From Camellia lanceoleosa (taxonomy: Eukaryota > Streptophyta > Magnoliopsida > Ericales > Theaceae): a stretch of DNA of 64,000 nt. The notes below the pieces were generated by a model. It had not been told where the DNA came from. It did no database searches and saw only the letters and a list, made by a program, of their open reading frames with translations. Numbering within the stretch: the stretch's first letter is position 1; each line of letters opens with the position of its first letter. Position numbers and translations under genes: made by a program. This document shows, in pieces, positions 10,513 through 21,230 of the stretch. Location: assembly GCA_025200525.1 (NCBI GenBank), contig CM045761.1, forward strand, positions 137,208,223 to 137,272,222. Reading direction: 5' to 3'.

Positions 10513-10611
10513 CTGAGAAAAAATAAATCAGAGCATAAGTTATTACAAAATCTTCTAAAGTATAAAAAGAAAGAAAGAAAGAAAGAAAAACAACCAAATA
10601 AAGGCACTTAC
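10513..10611 (-). other. Intron 2 of the E1 antisense gene
   Basis: Donor CAA|GTAAGTGCC and acceptor TTTTTTCTCAG|GCC, 99 bases, phase 0. E2 has the equivalent donor after the same RSVQ residues (about 19872). It contains a (GAAA)n tract on the plus strand. Confidence 0.75.
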
Positions 10612-11423
10612 TTGAACAGAACGTTGAAGCATCAGAGCATAGTTCTCATACTCGCTTAACTCGGCGTTTTGGTCAAGATCGCCGGGAAGCAGTAGAGCGC
10701 TACTAAGGGCAACGCCGACATTAATGTCATCAGCACTATCGCTGGCCATAACTGGCTTGTCTTCCAGAGTGATTTGGGAGGCCCAGGGGGAATCGTACTT
10801 TGAAGATCCCGAAGTGGTCGCAGTAGATGACCTCAGCCTCTTTGATCGGATGGACTCGGATGGCTGGGCCTCGGCGGGCCTCTTCTCGGCAGCAGATGTG
10901 GTTTTCTCACTTGAAGCCAATTTCGAAATTGGCAAAGCATCCTCAGTGTCAACCTGAGTCACCTTTGCTTTGGGCTGAGCTTTCTTGATTCTTTTTTGCT
11001 TCTGCTTTGGCTGAGGCTGGGTTTGTGCAGCCTGAGTGTCAACGTCGGTAGGAATGTTGGCCAAAAGATCCTTGGCAACTGCTTTTTGGTGGCCCATCTC
11101 GGCAGGGAAAATGGTTCGTCGCCGACGCTGGCGCTGGGATATCGGGATCAGATACGGAGCCGAGGTTGACGGCTGCTCTGCTGGATCAGAGGTTAATCCT
11201 TGGTCTGTCCGAGATGTGGATGTGACTTGTGGAGTTGTGGCAGAAGGTGGAGAAAGGCTTTTCTTCTTCTTTTTTAGGACGTCGGGAAGAGCCGACTTAT
11301 AAGCGGAGATAAAGTTGAGAAGCAGAGGGGCCTTCCGCTTGTGGACTGGCAAATCTAAGAGTTTCCTCAAGTCTTTGCTAGGAAAGAAAGACTGACGGAA
11401 GCCCTTTGGTGGCTGAGGAAGAG

Positions 11424-11504
11424 CTGCAAGAAAAAACAGACATTAGAAACGAACAAAGTATTGAAGACTTCAAAAACAAGTTTATATGAACACAGGGCTC
11501 TTAC
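11424..11504 (-). other. Intron 1 of the E1 antisense gene
   Basis: Donor ATG|GTAAGAGCC and acceptor TTTCTTGCAG|CTC, 81 bases, phase 1. Joining the exons keeps the frame without introducing a stop. E2 shows a matching donor near 19066 and a TTTTGCAG acceptor near 19155. Confidence 0.75.
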
Positions 11505-12039
11505 CATTGCCCTCTACAAAAAATGAACGAGGAAGAGGGTAGAGATGGAGGTCCTCGTCTGGAGTAAACTCCCAGTTCCCCGAAGTAATGAAGTAATCGT
11601 CTCCAGCTCCCATGTTGGAGTCTGGGAGGTCGGCTACGATTTTATACTCTGTGGACCTTGGCTTAAGGTAGTAAACGTAGCTCGTATCTTTTTTGAGGCC
11701 ACACATGGTATAGCAATATTGGATGTCGGCTAAGGTAATCTTAGTGTTTTCTTGTTTGGCTAAAGTTATGATACCATGAATAACTCAATAGGAATTGATG
11801 GTGAGTTGCATCGGGTTCAACTTATAGTAGTGAAGTATCTCGTGAAAAAGGGTGTTGAGTGGGAACCGAAGTCCACACTCAATGAAGGCTACCACAAGGA
11901 AGGGCATAGAATCAGTTGTAGGCATGATGTAGTCGTCCTCCCCAGCCAACCTCAGATGGACGTCGACCGGGATGTCAAACTCTCGCCTAAAGTACTCTAA
12001 TTTGGATGGGGTGTCTACCCTATGCTTCCACATACCCAT

Positions 12040-13045
12040 AACGTCGGCTTAAATGAAGGTATCAGATTTCATGAAGAAATATTTTTGGAGGGTTTAAAGG
12101 ACCTTGGCTAAAAGCCTAAAAATGTACTATGGTAAGGGTTTGTACGGATCTAGAAGGAATTCATTTTAGTTTTTCCTAAAAATTGTGGGTTCTACAAACA
12201 AATCCCAGAACCTAAGTTTGTGGGAACAAAGATTGAAGGCAGGAATCTGGAAAAAGACACAAAAAACAGAAAATAAGAATGTGTTTCAGAATCAAGAACA
12301 AGGGTGAACTACCAAGAACACCGTGACAGAGTGTGTAAAAGGGCACAAGGCCAAGAACAATGGCAAAAGTGGGTAAATGTGTGTGCAGGTAATACTCAAG
12401 AACAGATTGAGCAAAAACAGAATCACAAGGCAATCATACTCAGATATATGAACAGATCAAACTAATTAGAGTCACAAGCAAGTTCGCAAGAATGACAGGA
12501 ATTCAAGATATCTTCAAAAACTGAAACAAGATATTAAATCGGGAGGAAACAGTAACTCATCGAGGAGGGGAAGCCAGAGTCGAGATCGCCGAAGTCAGGC
12601 AAACGGCGGTAGCGGAAGAAGAGCCTCGCCGGAGGAAAATAAACGGTGGTGATAGCAGAGCTTGAAAGTTTGAAACAATGGAGGGTTTGAGAAAACTAGA
12701 GAGAGAGAAAACTTCAGAAACGATGAAAAGTGAAGAGACAAAGAGAAGAGATATTGGTTTTGTCCAAAAACGTGAAAAGGCAGCAAAAAGAAATTGATGA
12801 GCCTAGAAAAACGGATTTGTCAGATAGGCGCGAGATGAGTTAAAGGCACATCACAAACGCGATCCAGTAAGGGAAAGGCATGTAACCGAAACGGTTGAGT
12901 TGTTATGTATAACAACTCATACGCGTGAGGAAGCCCTTGAAATTCTTGATCTTTAAGAAGACATGTCGGCCTATAATGATGATCTCGATGTACTGGTAGG
13001 AAGGAATGATATAGGTTCCATCATCTCAGGATGCCGAGGTAATAG
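12040..13045. other. E1 3' non-coding region
   Basis: Lies upstream of the antisense gene and before the 3' LTR. It is purine-rich on the plus strand and presumably holds the promoter and leader of the antisense gene. No TATA box could be assigned with confidence and no further reading frame is convincing. Confidence 0.5.
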
Positions 13046-13060
13046 AACTTAGGGGGCAGT
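13046..13060 (+). promoter_or_regulatory. E1 polypurine tract
   Basis: AACTTAGGGGGCAG lies three bases before the 3' LTR (TGGGG at 13063). This is the expected plus-strand primer site. The core GGGGGCAG also occurs in the internal purine tract at 9009. Confidence 0.75.
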
Positions 13061-13062
13061 TC

Positions 13063-13595
13063 TGGGGATATATTTTCTGAATACCAACACGTGGCCTAGG
13101 TGACGCCGACGTGTCAGCCGAGGTGCCACGCGTCTTGGTCATGACGTCGAGGTTATCTCGGTAAGGCCGAGATTATCTCCGAAGATATCAGAATCCGAGA
13201 TAAGCGAATAAGGCACAAGACTCCTAGATTATGGGGGGACTCAGCCTGGATAAAGATAAAGCTCTTAGGGAGTTTGTCTCTATCTTTTGAAGAGTCCTGG
13301 ATAAGCATTGAGCTAAAGTCCATTGAAGTCAGGCTTCTGTTAGGACAAGGATTGAGTTAACTATAAAAGAAAGGCACCCTCGATGGGTCTACGGTACGGA
13401 ATTTACATTCTAAACAGTGAGTTTACCACTATTGATTATCTTTGAGAGATATACTGACTTGATCGTCGGAGTGCCCCCGAGTGGACGAACCACCGCCGGA
13501 ATCTTCTCTTTCTCTTGGTCAACAGTGTCATCTATTCTCACAAGATTTCCATCTGAATACTAAGTTGGCAGTGTGGCTGGAAAATCACTCACACA
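13063..13595 (+). repeat. E1 3' LTR
   Basis: Begins TGGGGATATATTTTCTGA and ends CACTCACACA; aligns with 2612-3150 over its length. TATA box at 13362-13368. Near 13515-13545 it has lost or changed a short segment relative to the 5' LTR (around GGTCAGCCAGGTGTC). Confidence 0.93.
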
Positions 13596-13749
13596 ATATC
13601 TTATATGAATCAAATCTTAAATAAATAAAAAGACATTTTTGTTGCACCAAAAACATTGTCGGACACACATCTCATTTTCCTGCCAACTTGATTAATAGTT
13701 TTGAGCAATAAGCCAATAGCATTTAAATTGAATAGGTAAAAAAAAAAAA
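13596..13749. other. Short spacer
   Basis: AT-rich sequence between the E1 3' LTR and the MULE-type end. Nothing recognised. Confidence 0.6.
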
Positions 13750-13925
13750 GGGTAAATTACATTTACCTCCCTTAAGATTTCTAACAAATACATGAACCTC
13801 CCCTATAATTTGAATAATTACAGTAATCTCCCATACTTTACCTGACAATGTCAAGATTCCCCCTTCTGTCAAATTGTTCCAAACGGTGTTAACTTTTTCT
13901 ATTATAAATTACCTTATTACCCTTC
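13750..13925 (+). mobile_element. Truncated MULE-type terminal inverted repeat
   Basis: Begins GGGTAAATTACATTTACCTC, the same terminus as the element at 42621-44702. It continues with matching blocks of short CCTCCCCTA-type motifs for about 175 bases. No opposite end was found before the Helitron, so this is a one-ended remnant. Confidence 0.65.
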
Positions 13926-13930
13926 CTTTT

Positions 13931-13964
<34 letters not shown>

Positions 13965-14570
13965 TGGATTGGAGGACAGGTTTGGAAGAAACAAACAGTG
14001 TTTGGAATAGTATTTTTGGATTTATTTTTTTAAAATATTAAAAAATGTTTAAAAAAATTATTTTTTTATTTTAAATATATAATTTTTATTTAAATATTTT
14101 ATTTTATTTTGTAAATATTTTAATTTTTTTAATTTTAATATTTTAAACTCAAAATACAACTTCACACTCAAATCGTAACTAAACACATAACTCAAAACTC
14201 AATTCAAAAATTATTTTCAAACCTCATAATCAAACATATAACTCGACACTCCACACTACTTTCAAAACTCTACACTCAAATCATAACCAAACATATAACA
14301 AAAAAATTAAAATATTTAAAAATATATTTATAAAATAAAATAAAATAAAATATTTAAAATAAAAACTATATATTTAAAATAAAAAATATATATTTAAAAT
14401 AAAAAAATAAAATTTTTAAAATTTTTTAATATTTAAAAAATATATTTAATATAAGTTTGCATTTTTTTAAGTTTGTGTTTTGAAAATAATTTTTGAATTG
14501 AGTTTTGAGTTGTGTATTTGGTTAAGACTATGAGTTTTAAAAAGATTTTTGAAAATTTCTAATTGGAATT
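13926..14570. repeat. AT-rich foldback with (TA)n
   Basis: Contains (TA)n at about 13937-13960 and long T/A-rich arms. A stretch around 14178-14222 is mirrored by an inverted copy around 14479-14525: AACTCAAAACTCAATTCAAA on one side and TTTGAATTGAGTTTTGAGTT on the other. Spacing is about 255 bases. It would form a large hairpin in RNA or single-stranded DNA; a MITE-type origin is likely but its ends are unclear. Confidence 0.6.
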
Positions 14571-14577
14571 GTGATTT

Positions 14578-14746
14578 TAAAGCCCATTGGGTCGGTCCGA
14601 GGCCTGGCCCACTGGCCCTTTAAGGCCTGAATACCCCCGAGCTTAATTTTTTAGCCCGTGGACTGGCCCACCCTGACTCGAATTTTAGCAGGAGCCCGCA
14701 AGGCCTAGCATGGGTTGGGCCGGGTCGGGCTAGATATACACCCCTA
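14578..14746 (+). mobile_element. hAT-like GC-rich repeat, left-truncated
   Basis: GC-rich GGCCC/GGGCC-rich text in AT-rich surroundings, ending TATACACCCCTA. It resembles the right ends of the elements at 29329-29767 and 34780-35245. The left terminus is missing. Confidence 0.55.
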
Positions 14747-15171
14747 GTGATGGTCATGTTGTTTCTGCTTGATTTCAATACCCTAGCCAGGCCTACACTG
14801 TTATGGGTTTTGTATTTAATTTATAGGATTACTAGCATATTTTCATGCCTGAAGGCACGGTGTAAATAATGTTAGGATTAGAATATAATTGTAATCCCAA
14901 CATTATTTAAATTTATTTTTTAATTTGATAAAATCACAAATTTATTATAAAATTTTAGAGTTCTCACAAAATTTCTCATGAAAACTTACTTTTGCTTATA
15001 TAACATATAGTTAGATAGATAGATGTGCCTGACATACATACAATTTCCACGGACATACATACAATATTTTTCTTTTGCTTATATAATTATATGGAAATTG
15101 TATAGATGCTTGTAATGTCCTAGTGTATTACGGGCATGCATGCATTGTATGGAAATATGTGTAAAATATAT

Positions 15172-15283
15172 TGAACAAAAAATAGAAAATTAAAAAAAAA
15201 AATAGAGAGAAAAATAAAAAAATAAAAAGAAAAGAGAGATAAATGTGGGATCATGGGATCATGGAAGGATGGATGAGAAAAGG

Positions 15284-15334
<51 letters not shown>

Positions 15335-15482
15335 CAGGAAAGTAAAAAATGTATATGTAGGATATTTTTTTGAAAAATATATCTCAGCCATTGTTTTATA
15401 ATTTGAATAGATCTGAGTCATCCAAATGTTCTAAAAAGAGAAAAATATGTTGAAAATTCAAAAACCGTCCTGCTTTATTAAA
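15172..15482. repeat. Direct repeat copy 1 inside the Helitron
   Basis: Shares blocks with 15683-15981: AAAGAAAAGAGAGA, GGGATCATGGGATC, AAGGATGG, TTTGAAAAATATATCTCA and a final CCTGCTTTATTA. Differs by a long (GA)n insertion at 15290-15331. Confidence 0.8.
15290..15331 (+). repeat. (GA)n microsatellite
   Basis: About 21 uninterrupted GA units, present only in repeat copy 1. Confidence 0.95.
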
Positions 15483-15682
15483 ATATGTTGAAGATTCATA
15501 TGAGGTATAAATTTATGAAGTCTATCAGATATTCAATATATTTAAAAATAATAATTAATTGTTCAAATTCATTTAATTTGTGGACTATAAAATTCATTAA
15601 TTTAATATCCACTACGCATAGTAAAATCTAGCTCCTAATTCTAGGATCGTGGACTTTTCCATATAATATGAATAAAAATAAG

Positions 15683-15981
15683 TGAACAAAAAGAGAAAAT
15701 AAAAAAAATAAACAAACAGAAAGAAAAATAAAAATGAGAGAAAATAAAAAAATAAAAAGAAAAGAGAGAGGAAGGTGGGATCATGGGATCGTAGAAGGAT
15801 GGGTGTGAAAAGGAAAAAGTAAGAGAGAGAAGCGGAAAAATAGAAAATGTACATGTATGATATTTTTTGAAAAATATATCTCAACCGTTATTTTATAATT
15901 TAAAAAGATCTGAGCCGTTCAAATATTTTAGTATGACAAATGTGTGTATGACAAGTTTAAAAACCATCCTGCTTTATTATA
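15683..15981. repeat. Direct repeat copy 2 inside the Helitron
   Basis: Second copy of the 15172-15482 segment, lacking the long (GA)n and adjoining the Helitron 5' terminus. It suggests a tandem duplication or two stacked relatives. Confidence 0.8.
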
Positions 15982-15985
15982 TAGA

Positions 15986-17119
15986 TTGCATTTAGGTTAG
16001 GAAGCTGGCTTTTTAGTTTGACTATTTTGCTTGGCTAAAAAATTGTATATAAGAAGTTGTTTGTTTGTTTGTTTGTTTGTTTTTTTTTTTTTATAATTAA
16101 TTTGATGGATGTAAGAGAAAAAATTTAGCTTGTTTGATTCCTATTTTCAAGATTCACTTTTTAGAAAATTAATTTTTTTTTGTTTTCGTTGTTTTTTTGT
16201 TTTCACTGAATTTTTTTAATATTCTAAGCATTTTTTAAAAATTTTTAGATACACCTAACATAAATATACTTAAAAAGTATAATATTTGTAATTTTTTTTT
16301 ATAGAAAATCCATTAAAAACCAAAAATATAAAAACAAATAGAGAATTCAGTACATTTTTAGTATTTTTGTGTATTTATTGATTTTTTAAAATATTTTACT
16401 TTTTAGATACATTTAGGTAAGGTGAATCTAAAAAAATAAAAAATATTGCTTAAAATTTTAAAAATATTCACTAAAAATAAAAAAAAATATATGAAAAAAT
16501 AAAAAACTTAATTTTTAGAAAATTGAAACCAAACACAAATTTGGATGTAACATTTTATTTTGATAGTTATTTTAGTCTATTTTGTATTTATTAATTATTT
16601 TAACAAAAAAATAGAATAAAAAAAGTAACTTACTAAACACCCTCTTACTTTGTGGGTACTGGTTGGTTATCGTGCGCTTCTCTATATCTTTAGTAAATGG
16701 GATGTATTAAGAAAGGAAAATGTTTTGTGGCACTAAAATACCTGGTATTAATGGAATTAATTTTCTGTTTTGATAACTTTGTTTATTTATTTATTTATTT
16801 TTTATCTGAAATAGAATTTCGGGGCATTAGTACCCCTGAAATTCGAGCTGCATATCACAGCCGATTAAGAAAATGTGTGATGGAGTCAAGATTTTGGCTT
16901 AAAATATATTATTGAACTGAAATTTTAATAAATAATAAAAAAAATCAAATTTGTCTTTACCTAATTTCTCTTTGATGTTAAAACTAAAAATTAGTGCGAT
17001 ACAAATGTATATTTAAATATAAGTTCAAATTAATTGATTATTATTTTTATTGTTGTTAATTTGATTTTTTACATGATGATAATAATAATTTAAAATAATC
17101 ACATATCCTCATAAAATAT
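15986..17119. other. AT-rich spacer with a MITE-like foldback
   Basis: Between about 16130 and 16540 a left block (GCTTGTTTGATTCC ... TTTTTAGAAAATTAAT) is roughly mirrored by a right block (TTTTTAGAAAATTGAAACC ... AAACACAAAT), suggesting a degenerate MITE. The rest is AT-rich with no coding signal. Confidence 0.45.
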
Positions 17120-17681
17120 TGTGTGAGTGAATTTCCGATCACACTGCCCTCCTTAGTGATTCAGCAGAAGAACATAGGCAGAGTAGACGGCTCCTTGTAA
17201 CCTCGCATGTATGAAAAGACTCGCGGTGGTTTCACCACCGGGAACTCCGACGATCAAGTCAAGATATCTCTCGGGATAATCAAGTACTTAACTCACTAAC
17301 TTGAGCATAAAAACGCATTCTTAGACCCATGGGGGTGCCTCTCTTTATAGCCAATCCAATCCTAGTCCCAACAGAACCCGGTCCTAATGGATTTAGGACT
17401 CTTGCTAATCTAGGACTCTCAAGAGAATTAAGACATACTTCCTAAGAGTTTATCTTTACCCCAAATGAAGTCTTCCCCAACCTTGGACTCTTGTCCACAT
17501 CCAGTTTGAGCTTCCTCTTCATTCTAGGACTCTTGTCCTTTATCCGCTTATCTCGGACTCGATATCTTCGGAGGTATCTCGGCCTTGCCGAGATAACCTC
17601 GACAACTACCATAACACGTGGGAACTCACGACACTTCGGTGTCACCTCGCCACGTGTTGGTACTCGTAAAATATATCCCCA
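17120..17681 (-). repeat. E2 3' LTR
   Basis: On the minus strand it runs TGGGGATATATTTTACGA ... CACTCACACA. TATA-like TATAAAG is at about 17344-17350 reversed. Compared with the 5' LTR it lacks single bases at many places (for example one G of CTCGGCCACG and one T of ACTCTGATATC). Confidence 0.92.
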
Positions 17682-18544
17682 TTAACGCCTAGGTTCTATT
17701 ACCTCGGCATTACGAGGTGATGGAACCTATCTTCGAATTTTATCCCGCACATCGCCTAAGAACTTTTAGCCGAGATCATTCGCTCCGTGACGGCATGTCC
17801 TCTTGATTCAAATCAATTCCCTTACGTGTATGAGTGTCATACACCAATCTTCAACTATTCCGAGGACGCGTTTCATTCTTCTTCGTCCGCGCGTTGACGC
17901 CTACAAGCCGTTTTTTCTCGCTGCCATGCCTGGGCATGCTACCCTAGGCGTCATTATTGCTTTGTTTGCCGCTTCACTTTTGACAAAAACGTTTGTCTCT
18001 CTCTTCGCTTCACTTCGTACGCATTTTGAAATTCTTGTTCTCTCTCTGAAGCTTTTTTCCTTTCGAATCCTCCATTGCCCCAAGCTCGGCTCTGCATTAG
18101 GTCCGCCTTTGCCATTTCGTGGAGCTCAAGCATTTGTCGCCTAAGTCACTGACCTCGGCAGACTCATCTCGGCTTCATCCTTTCTCGTAAGTCCTCGCTC
18201 CTTCGCTTCCATTTCTCCGATCGTTATCGGTTCTTCTCGCTTCTAATGTTCTGCTTTGTCACGTATTTCTTGAATCATTTCTTGATTTTGCATCCGAATA
18301 CTTGCACCATCTCACTTCGCTTTTGGCCTTCCACTTTCTTGTATTCTGAATCAAACTTCTTTTGCTTCCTGCTTTCCGGACTTTACGCCTTCCATTCTCA
18401 TTTATTCAGAGACTTAAGTTTGGGATTTGTTGTAGAACCATCAATCTCTAGGAAAGAATGAAACAATCAAGATTACTTAGGTTTTAGCCGAGGTCCTTAA
18501 AACCCTTAGGAATACTGCTTCAGAGCCAAACACTTATAAAGGCC

Positions 18545-20796
18545 ATGGGTGTGTGGAAACATAGGGTGGATACCCCACAAAACTAGAACACTTTAGGGAA
18601 GAATTCTCCATTCCAGATGACGCCCAACTCACTAGCCGGGAGGAGGACTCCATTATGCCCGATGGCGATAAAATGCCTTTCCTCAGAGTCGCCTTTCGTC
18701 GATGTGGACTTAGGTTCCTCTTGATATCCTCTTCCGCGAGGTCCTTAACTACTACAAATTTCAACCCCATGCAACTTACCATAAATGCCTATAGAACCCT
18801 TATCGGAATAATAGCTTTAGCTCGGCAGAGGGTGTTGGAATCACTCTTGCCGATATCCAAGATTGTTACACCATGAGTGCCCTTAACCTTAAGGAGAAAG
18901 GTTTCAGATATTACCTCAAGCCGAGGTCTACCGAATATAAGATTGTAGCCGAGCTCCTGACTCCAACAAAGGGGCTCTTGAGGATTATCTTATTGTCACT
19001 GAATCGAATTTGGCCTGTGAAGAAGTCCACCTTTTCCTCTCCCACTAACAAGAAGGAGGGCAAGGGTAAGAGCCCATCTCGAACTACTTAACTTGCTTTT
19101 TCTCCAATTTTCCAAAATATTTTATCTGCTTTCATGTTTTGTTCTGCTTTTGCAGACGTTCGTCTGCCCTCCCAAGGACTTTCGCTACCCCTACTTCCTC
19201 AGCTCGAATCAAAAAGCTTTTGGACCTCCCCTTGAGAAACGCAAGGCCCTTTGGTCTTGAACTTCATCCCCACATATACTTCAAAGTTGCCCGACGTTCC
19301 AAAAACAGAGAGGAAGAGGAGCACCTCCTCATCAATCGCCTCTCTTGAACAAGTTGCTTCCACGTCTGAACCGCCCCAGAAAAGAAGCGCCGACGCAGAC
19401 TCGCTAAAACAAATTGAAATGGAAAGACCAAGAAAACGGTGCTCAATCTCTTGGCCGACCCGCCAGATGACATGGAGGATGAGCCACCAAACTATGCCCC
19501 CACCAAAACCGAAGAGAACCAAAAGGCTCACCAAGGCTAAGGCTATCAAGGCGATGCCGAGGCCAAGACGCCCGCCGATCTCCCAAGCGGAGAGCAGAAG
19601 ACCACCTATGCTCTGTGGAAGAGGTCGGCCGAGACGCAGCTCCTCGATCCGTCCACCGAAAAAGCAAAAGCCTTCAACCTCGGGATCCGGGGTTCCCAAA
19701 GTTCCTGAGCCCAAAATTACACTTGAGGACAGGCTTTATGCCAATGAAAGCGCCTCGACATTAACGCCGTGGCACTCAAAGATGGCCGTTCTCATCGAAG
19801 GTGATCTTGAAAAAACTCCAAGATCGGTGAATATGAGAACTATGCTCTCATGTTGCAACGCTCTGTCCAAGTAAGTCTTCGTAACTTTGATGATCTTGTT
19901 TTATCTTCATACTTGTAAAACATCATTTTCACTGTAATAACCTTTGTCTTTATAAACCGTCGAGCCGTTCAACATGCCCACGCCTTTCTCTGTTAAGGCA
20001 TTTGAAACAAGGGAGGAGCTCTCAATTAAAGAAGGAGTTTGTCGCCTTCAAAAGACCCAAAAAGAGATCAACCGAGGATGAAAAAGCTGGAAGAGCAGCC
20101 GAGGCGCCACAAAGGCCCAATCACTTGCTCTTCAAAGGCCGAGGCGGCCAGAACGCTAAGGAAGTTGCCGAGAAAAAGGAAGCCGAGGCTAAGAAGGCCG
20201 AGGCCGAGAAAGAGCTTAGGGATGCTCCGCCACAAAAGGCCGAAATCGAAGCCGCCACAACCAAGGCATGGCAGACGTTGTGAAGACTACAAGCTTCAGT
20301 CAAGCAAGCTTGCAACAAAGGATACGCCCTAGGTTGGAATGCTCGAAAAAGCTTGATCTTCCAATGACTTCGCCATGGCGCAAGACCGAGAGCTCAAGGC
20401 TTGCCCACTTCCTCCATCTCCAAGCCAAGATGAATCTGAATCAAGCCGAGGATGAAGATGAAGAAAAGATGAAGATAAAGATGAACCCTTGGTGAGGAAG
20501 GCCAAATCCTCCCAAGGCCGACCAGATTTTGGACCTCACCGGGATGAACCTACGAGAAGCAATCCAAGGAAGCTGGCTCAGTTCGCCTGTCTTCTGATAT
20601 GCTTCTAATTGGGAGAAGTGTTGATGAAACCTTAGCCGAAATCGACGCTGAGGTTGTAGCTGACAAACACTCCGAGGTCGTGGCAAATAAAGAACACGAT
20701 TTCTACCAAATAGATGCAGAGGTTGTGGACCCAAAGACACCGAGGTGGTTCTTCCGTAACCTTCCGAGGTTCCAACCCGACCTTCGCTCAAGTTGA
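18545..20796 (+). pseudogene. E2 antisense gene remnant, homologue of the E1 antisense gene
   Basis: Starts ATGGGTGTGTGGAAACATAG (MGVWKHR), matching the E1 start. Exon 1 carries GFRYYLKPRSTEYKIVAEL, also near-identical in E1. A donor GGTAAGAG follows at about 19066 and an acceptor TTTTGCAG at about 19155. Exon 2 contains LNFIPTYTSKLPDV and ends at the same ENYALMLQRSVQ codons before GTAAGTC (about 19872). Exon 3 has a Lys/Glu/Ala coiled coil (20002-20280), CNKGYALGWN and DETLAEIDAEVVADK, ending at about 20796. Multiple frameshifts and stops make it non-coding. The shared intron positions show that the gene was already spliced in the common ancestor of E1 and E2. Confidence 0.78.
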
Positions 20797-21230
20797 AGAA
20801 GGACAGCCCTGACGCTTTTGTTTTCTTCTATTTCTTGTACTTTGTTTTCTTTTCTTTGTAAGCTGTTCCTTCTGAGGCCGATGTGCCTCTCTGCTGCTTG
20901 TAAACAACTTATTTATGCGGCTGTTTATTCTTGAATGCTTCAGGCTTTTAATCCTTCTTTCTCGCTTACAATGATTCTATACTTAGAATATTTTGCATGA
21001 TTTCAGATTCTTCCTTTTTGCACAATCTCCTCGGGTAACATACCTCGGGCATTACACTTGCAAATTTTACTTGCAAGAGATCTCTGCATTATTTCAACAA
21101 GTATAGACAGATACTATTCAATGTTAACTTTTCTCAAGTTCCAAAAGGCCATAAATAACAATTTCAATTTGCTCTTCTTGTAAATTTCAAAAATAATCAG
21201 TGTACTTTGCTCAAATGTTTAGGCCATAAT
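20797..21230. other. E2 spacer between antisense gene and array
   Basis: T-rich on the plus strand, corresponding to 9433-9705 of E1. It may hold the 3' end of the antisense transcript. No gene. Confidence 0.5.

Larger units (their letters stand above)
9706..12039 (-). pseudogene. E1 antisense gene: spliced 'putative gypsy-type transposon' protein
   Basis: A three-exon gene transcribed against gag-pol. Exon 1 starts at ATG 12039 (MGMWKHRVDT) and carries CGLRFPLNTLFHEILHYYKL and LNPMQLTINSY, the pattern of the plant 'putative gypsy type transposon' domain (PF04195-like, assigned from memory). It ends at donor GTAAGAG (11504). Intron 1 is 11424-11504 with acceptor TTCTTGCAG. Exon 2 (11423-10612) is Ser/Lys/Thr-rich with a KRKQRIKK-type basic patch and ends in YENYALMLQRSVQ at donor GTAAGTG. 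Intron 2 is 10513-10611 with acceptor TTTTTTCTCAG. Exon 3 (10512-9706) is a long charged coiled coil followed by acidic tracts. Reading phase is kept over both introns. One TGA at about 11782-11784 in exon 1 interrupts it, probably once a Trp codon. Length would be about 718 residues. Function is unknown; it is a passenger or accessory gene of Tat elements. Confidence 0.8.
2612..13595 (+). mobile_element. E1: Tat-lineage Ty3/gypsy LTR retrotransposon, decayed
   Basis: A full-length 11-kb element with two LTRs, a primer-binding site after the 5' LTR, and gag, protease, RT, RNase H, a second archaeal-type RNase H, then integrase, in the Ty3 order. The second RNase H and the long 3' region holding a tandem array and an oppositely oriented gene are features known from the plant Tat/Ogre/Retand/Grande group. 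The string AATATCT occurs at both outer edges (2604-2610 and 13595-13601), a probable target duplication. All pol domains are recognisable but interrupted by stop codons, so it cannot make its own proteins. The two LTRs differ at roughly 15 sites in the first ~245 aligned bases (my count by eye, mostly transitions), so the insertion is not recent. Confidence 0.93.
14832..15985 (-). mobile_element. Non-autonomous Helitron
   Basis: On the minus strand it starts TCTATATAATAAAGCAGG at 15985 and ends AATATGCTAG at 14832. The terminal CTAG fits the Helitron CTRR rule. A hairpin (TGCCT-tc-AGGCA) at about 14846-14857 lies some 9 bases before that end. The flanks are A before the 5' TC and T after CTAG, as expected for insertion between A and T. 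No Rep/helicase is encoded. The interior contains a duplicated ~300-bp segment and a (GA)n tract. Confidence 0.72.

Noticed and set aside
12212..12433. Extra upstream exon of the E1 antisense gene
   Set aside because: Hydrophobic frame without a matching part in E2; the shared start is MG(M/V)WKHR at 12039, so this is probably leader.
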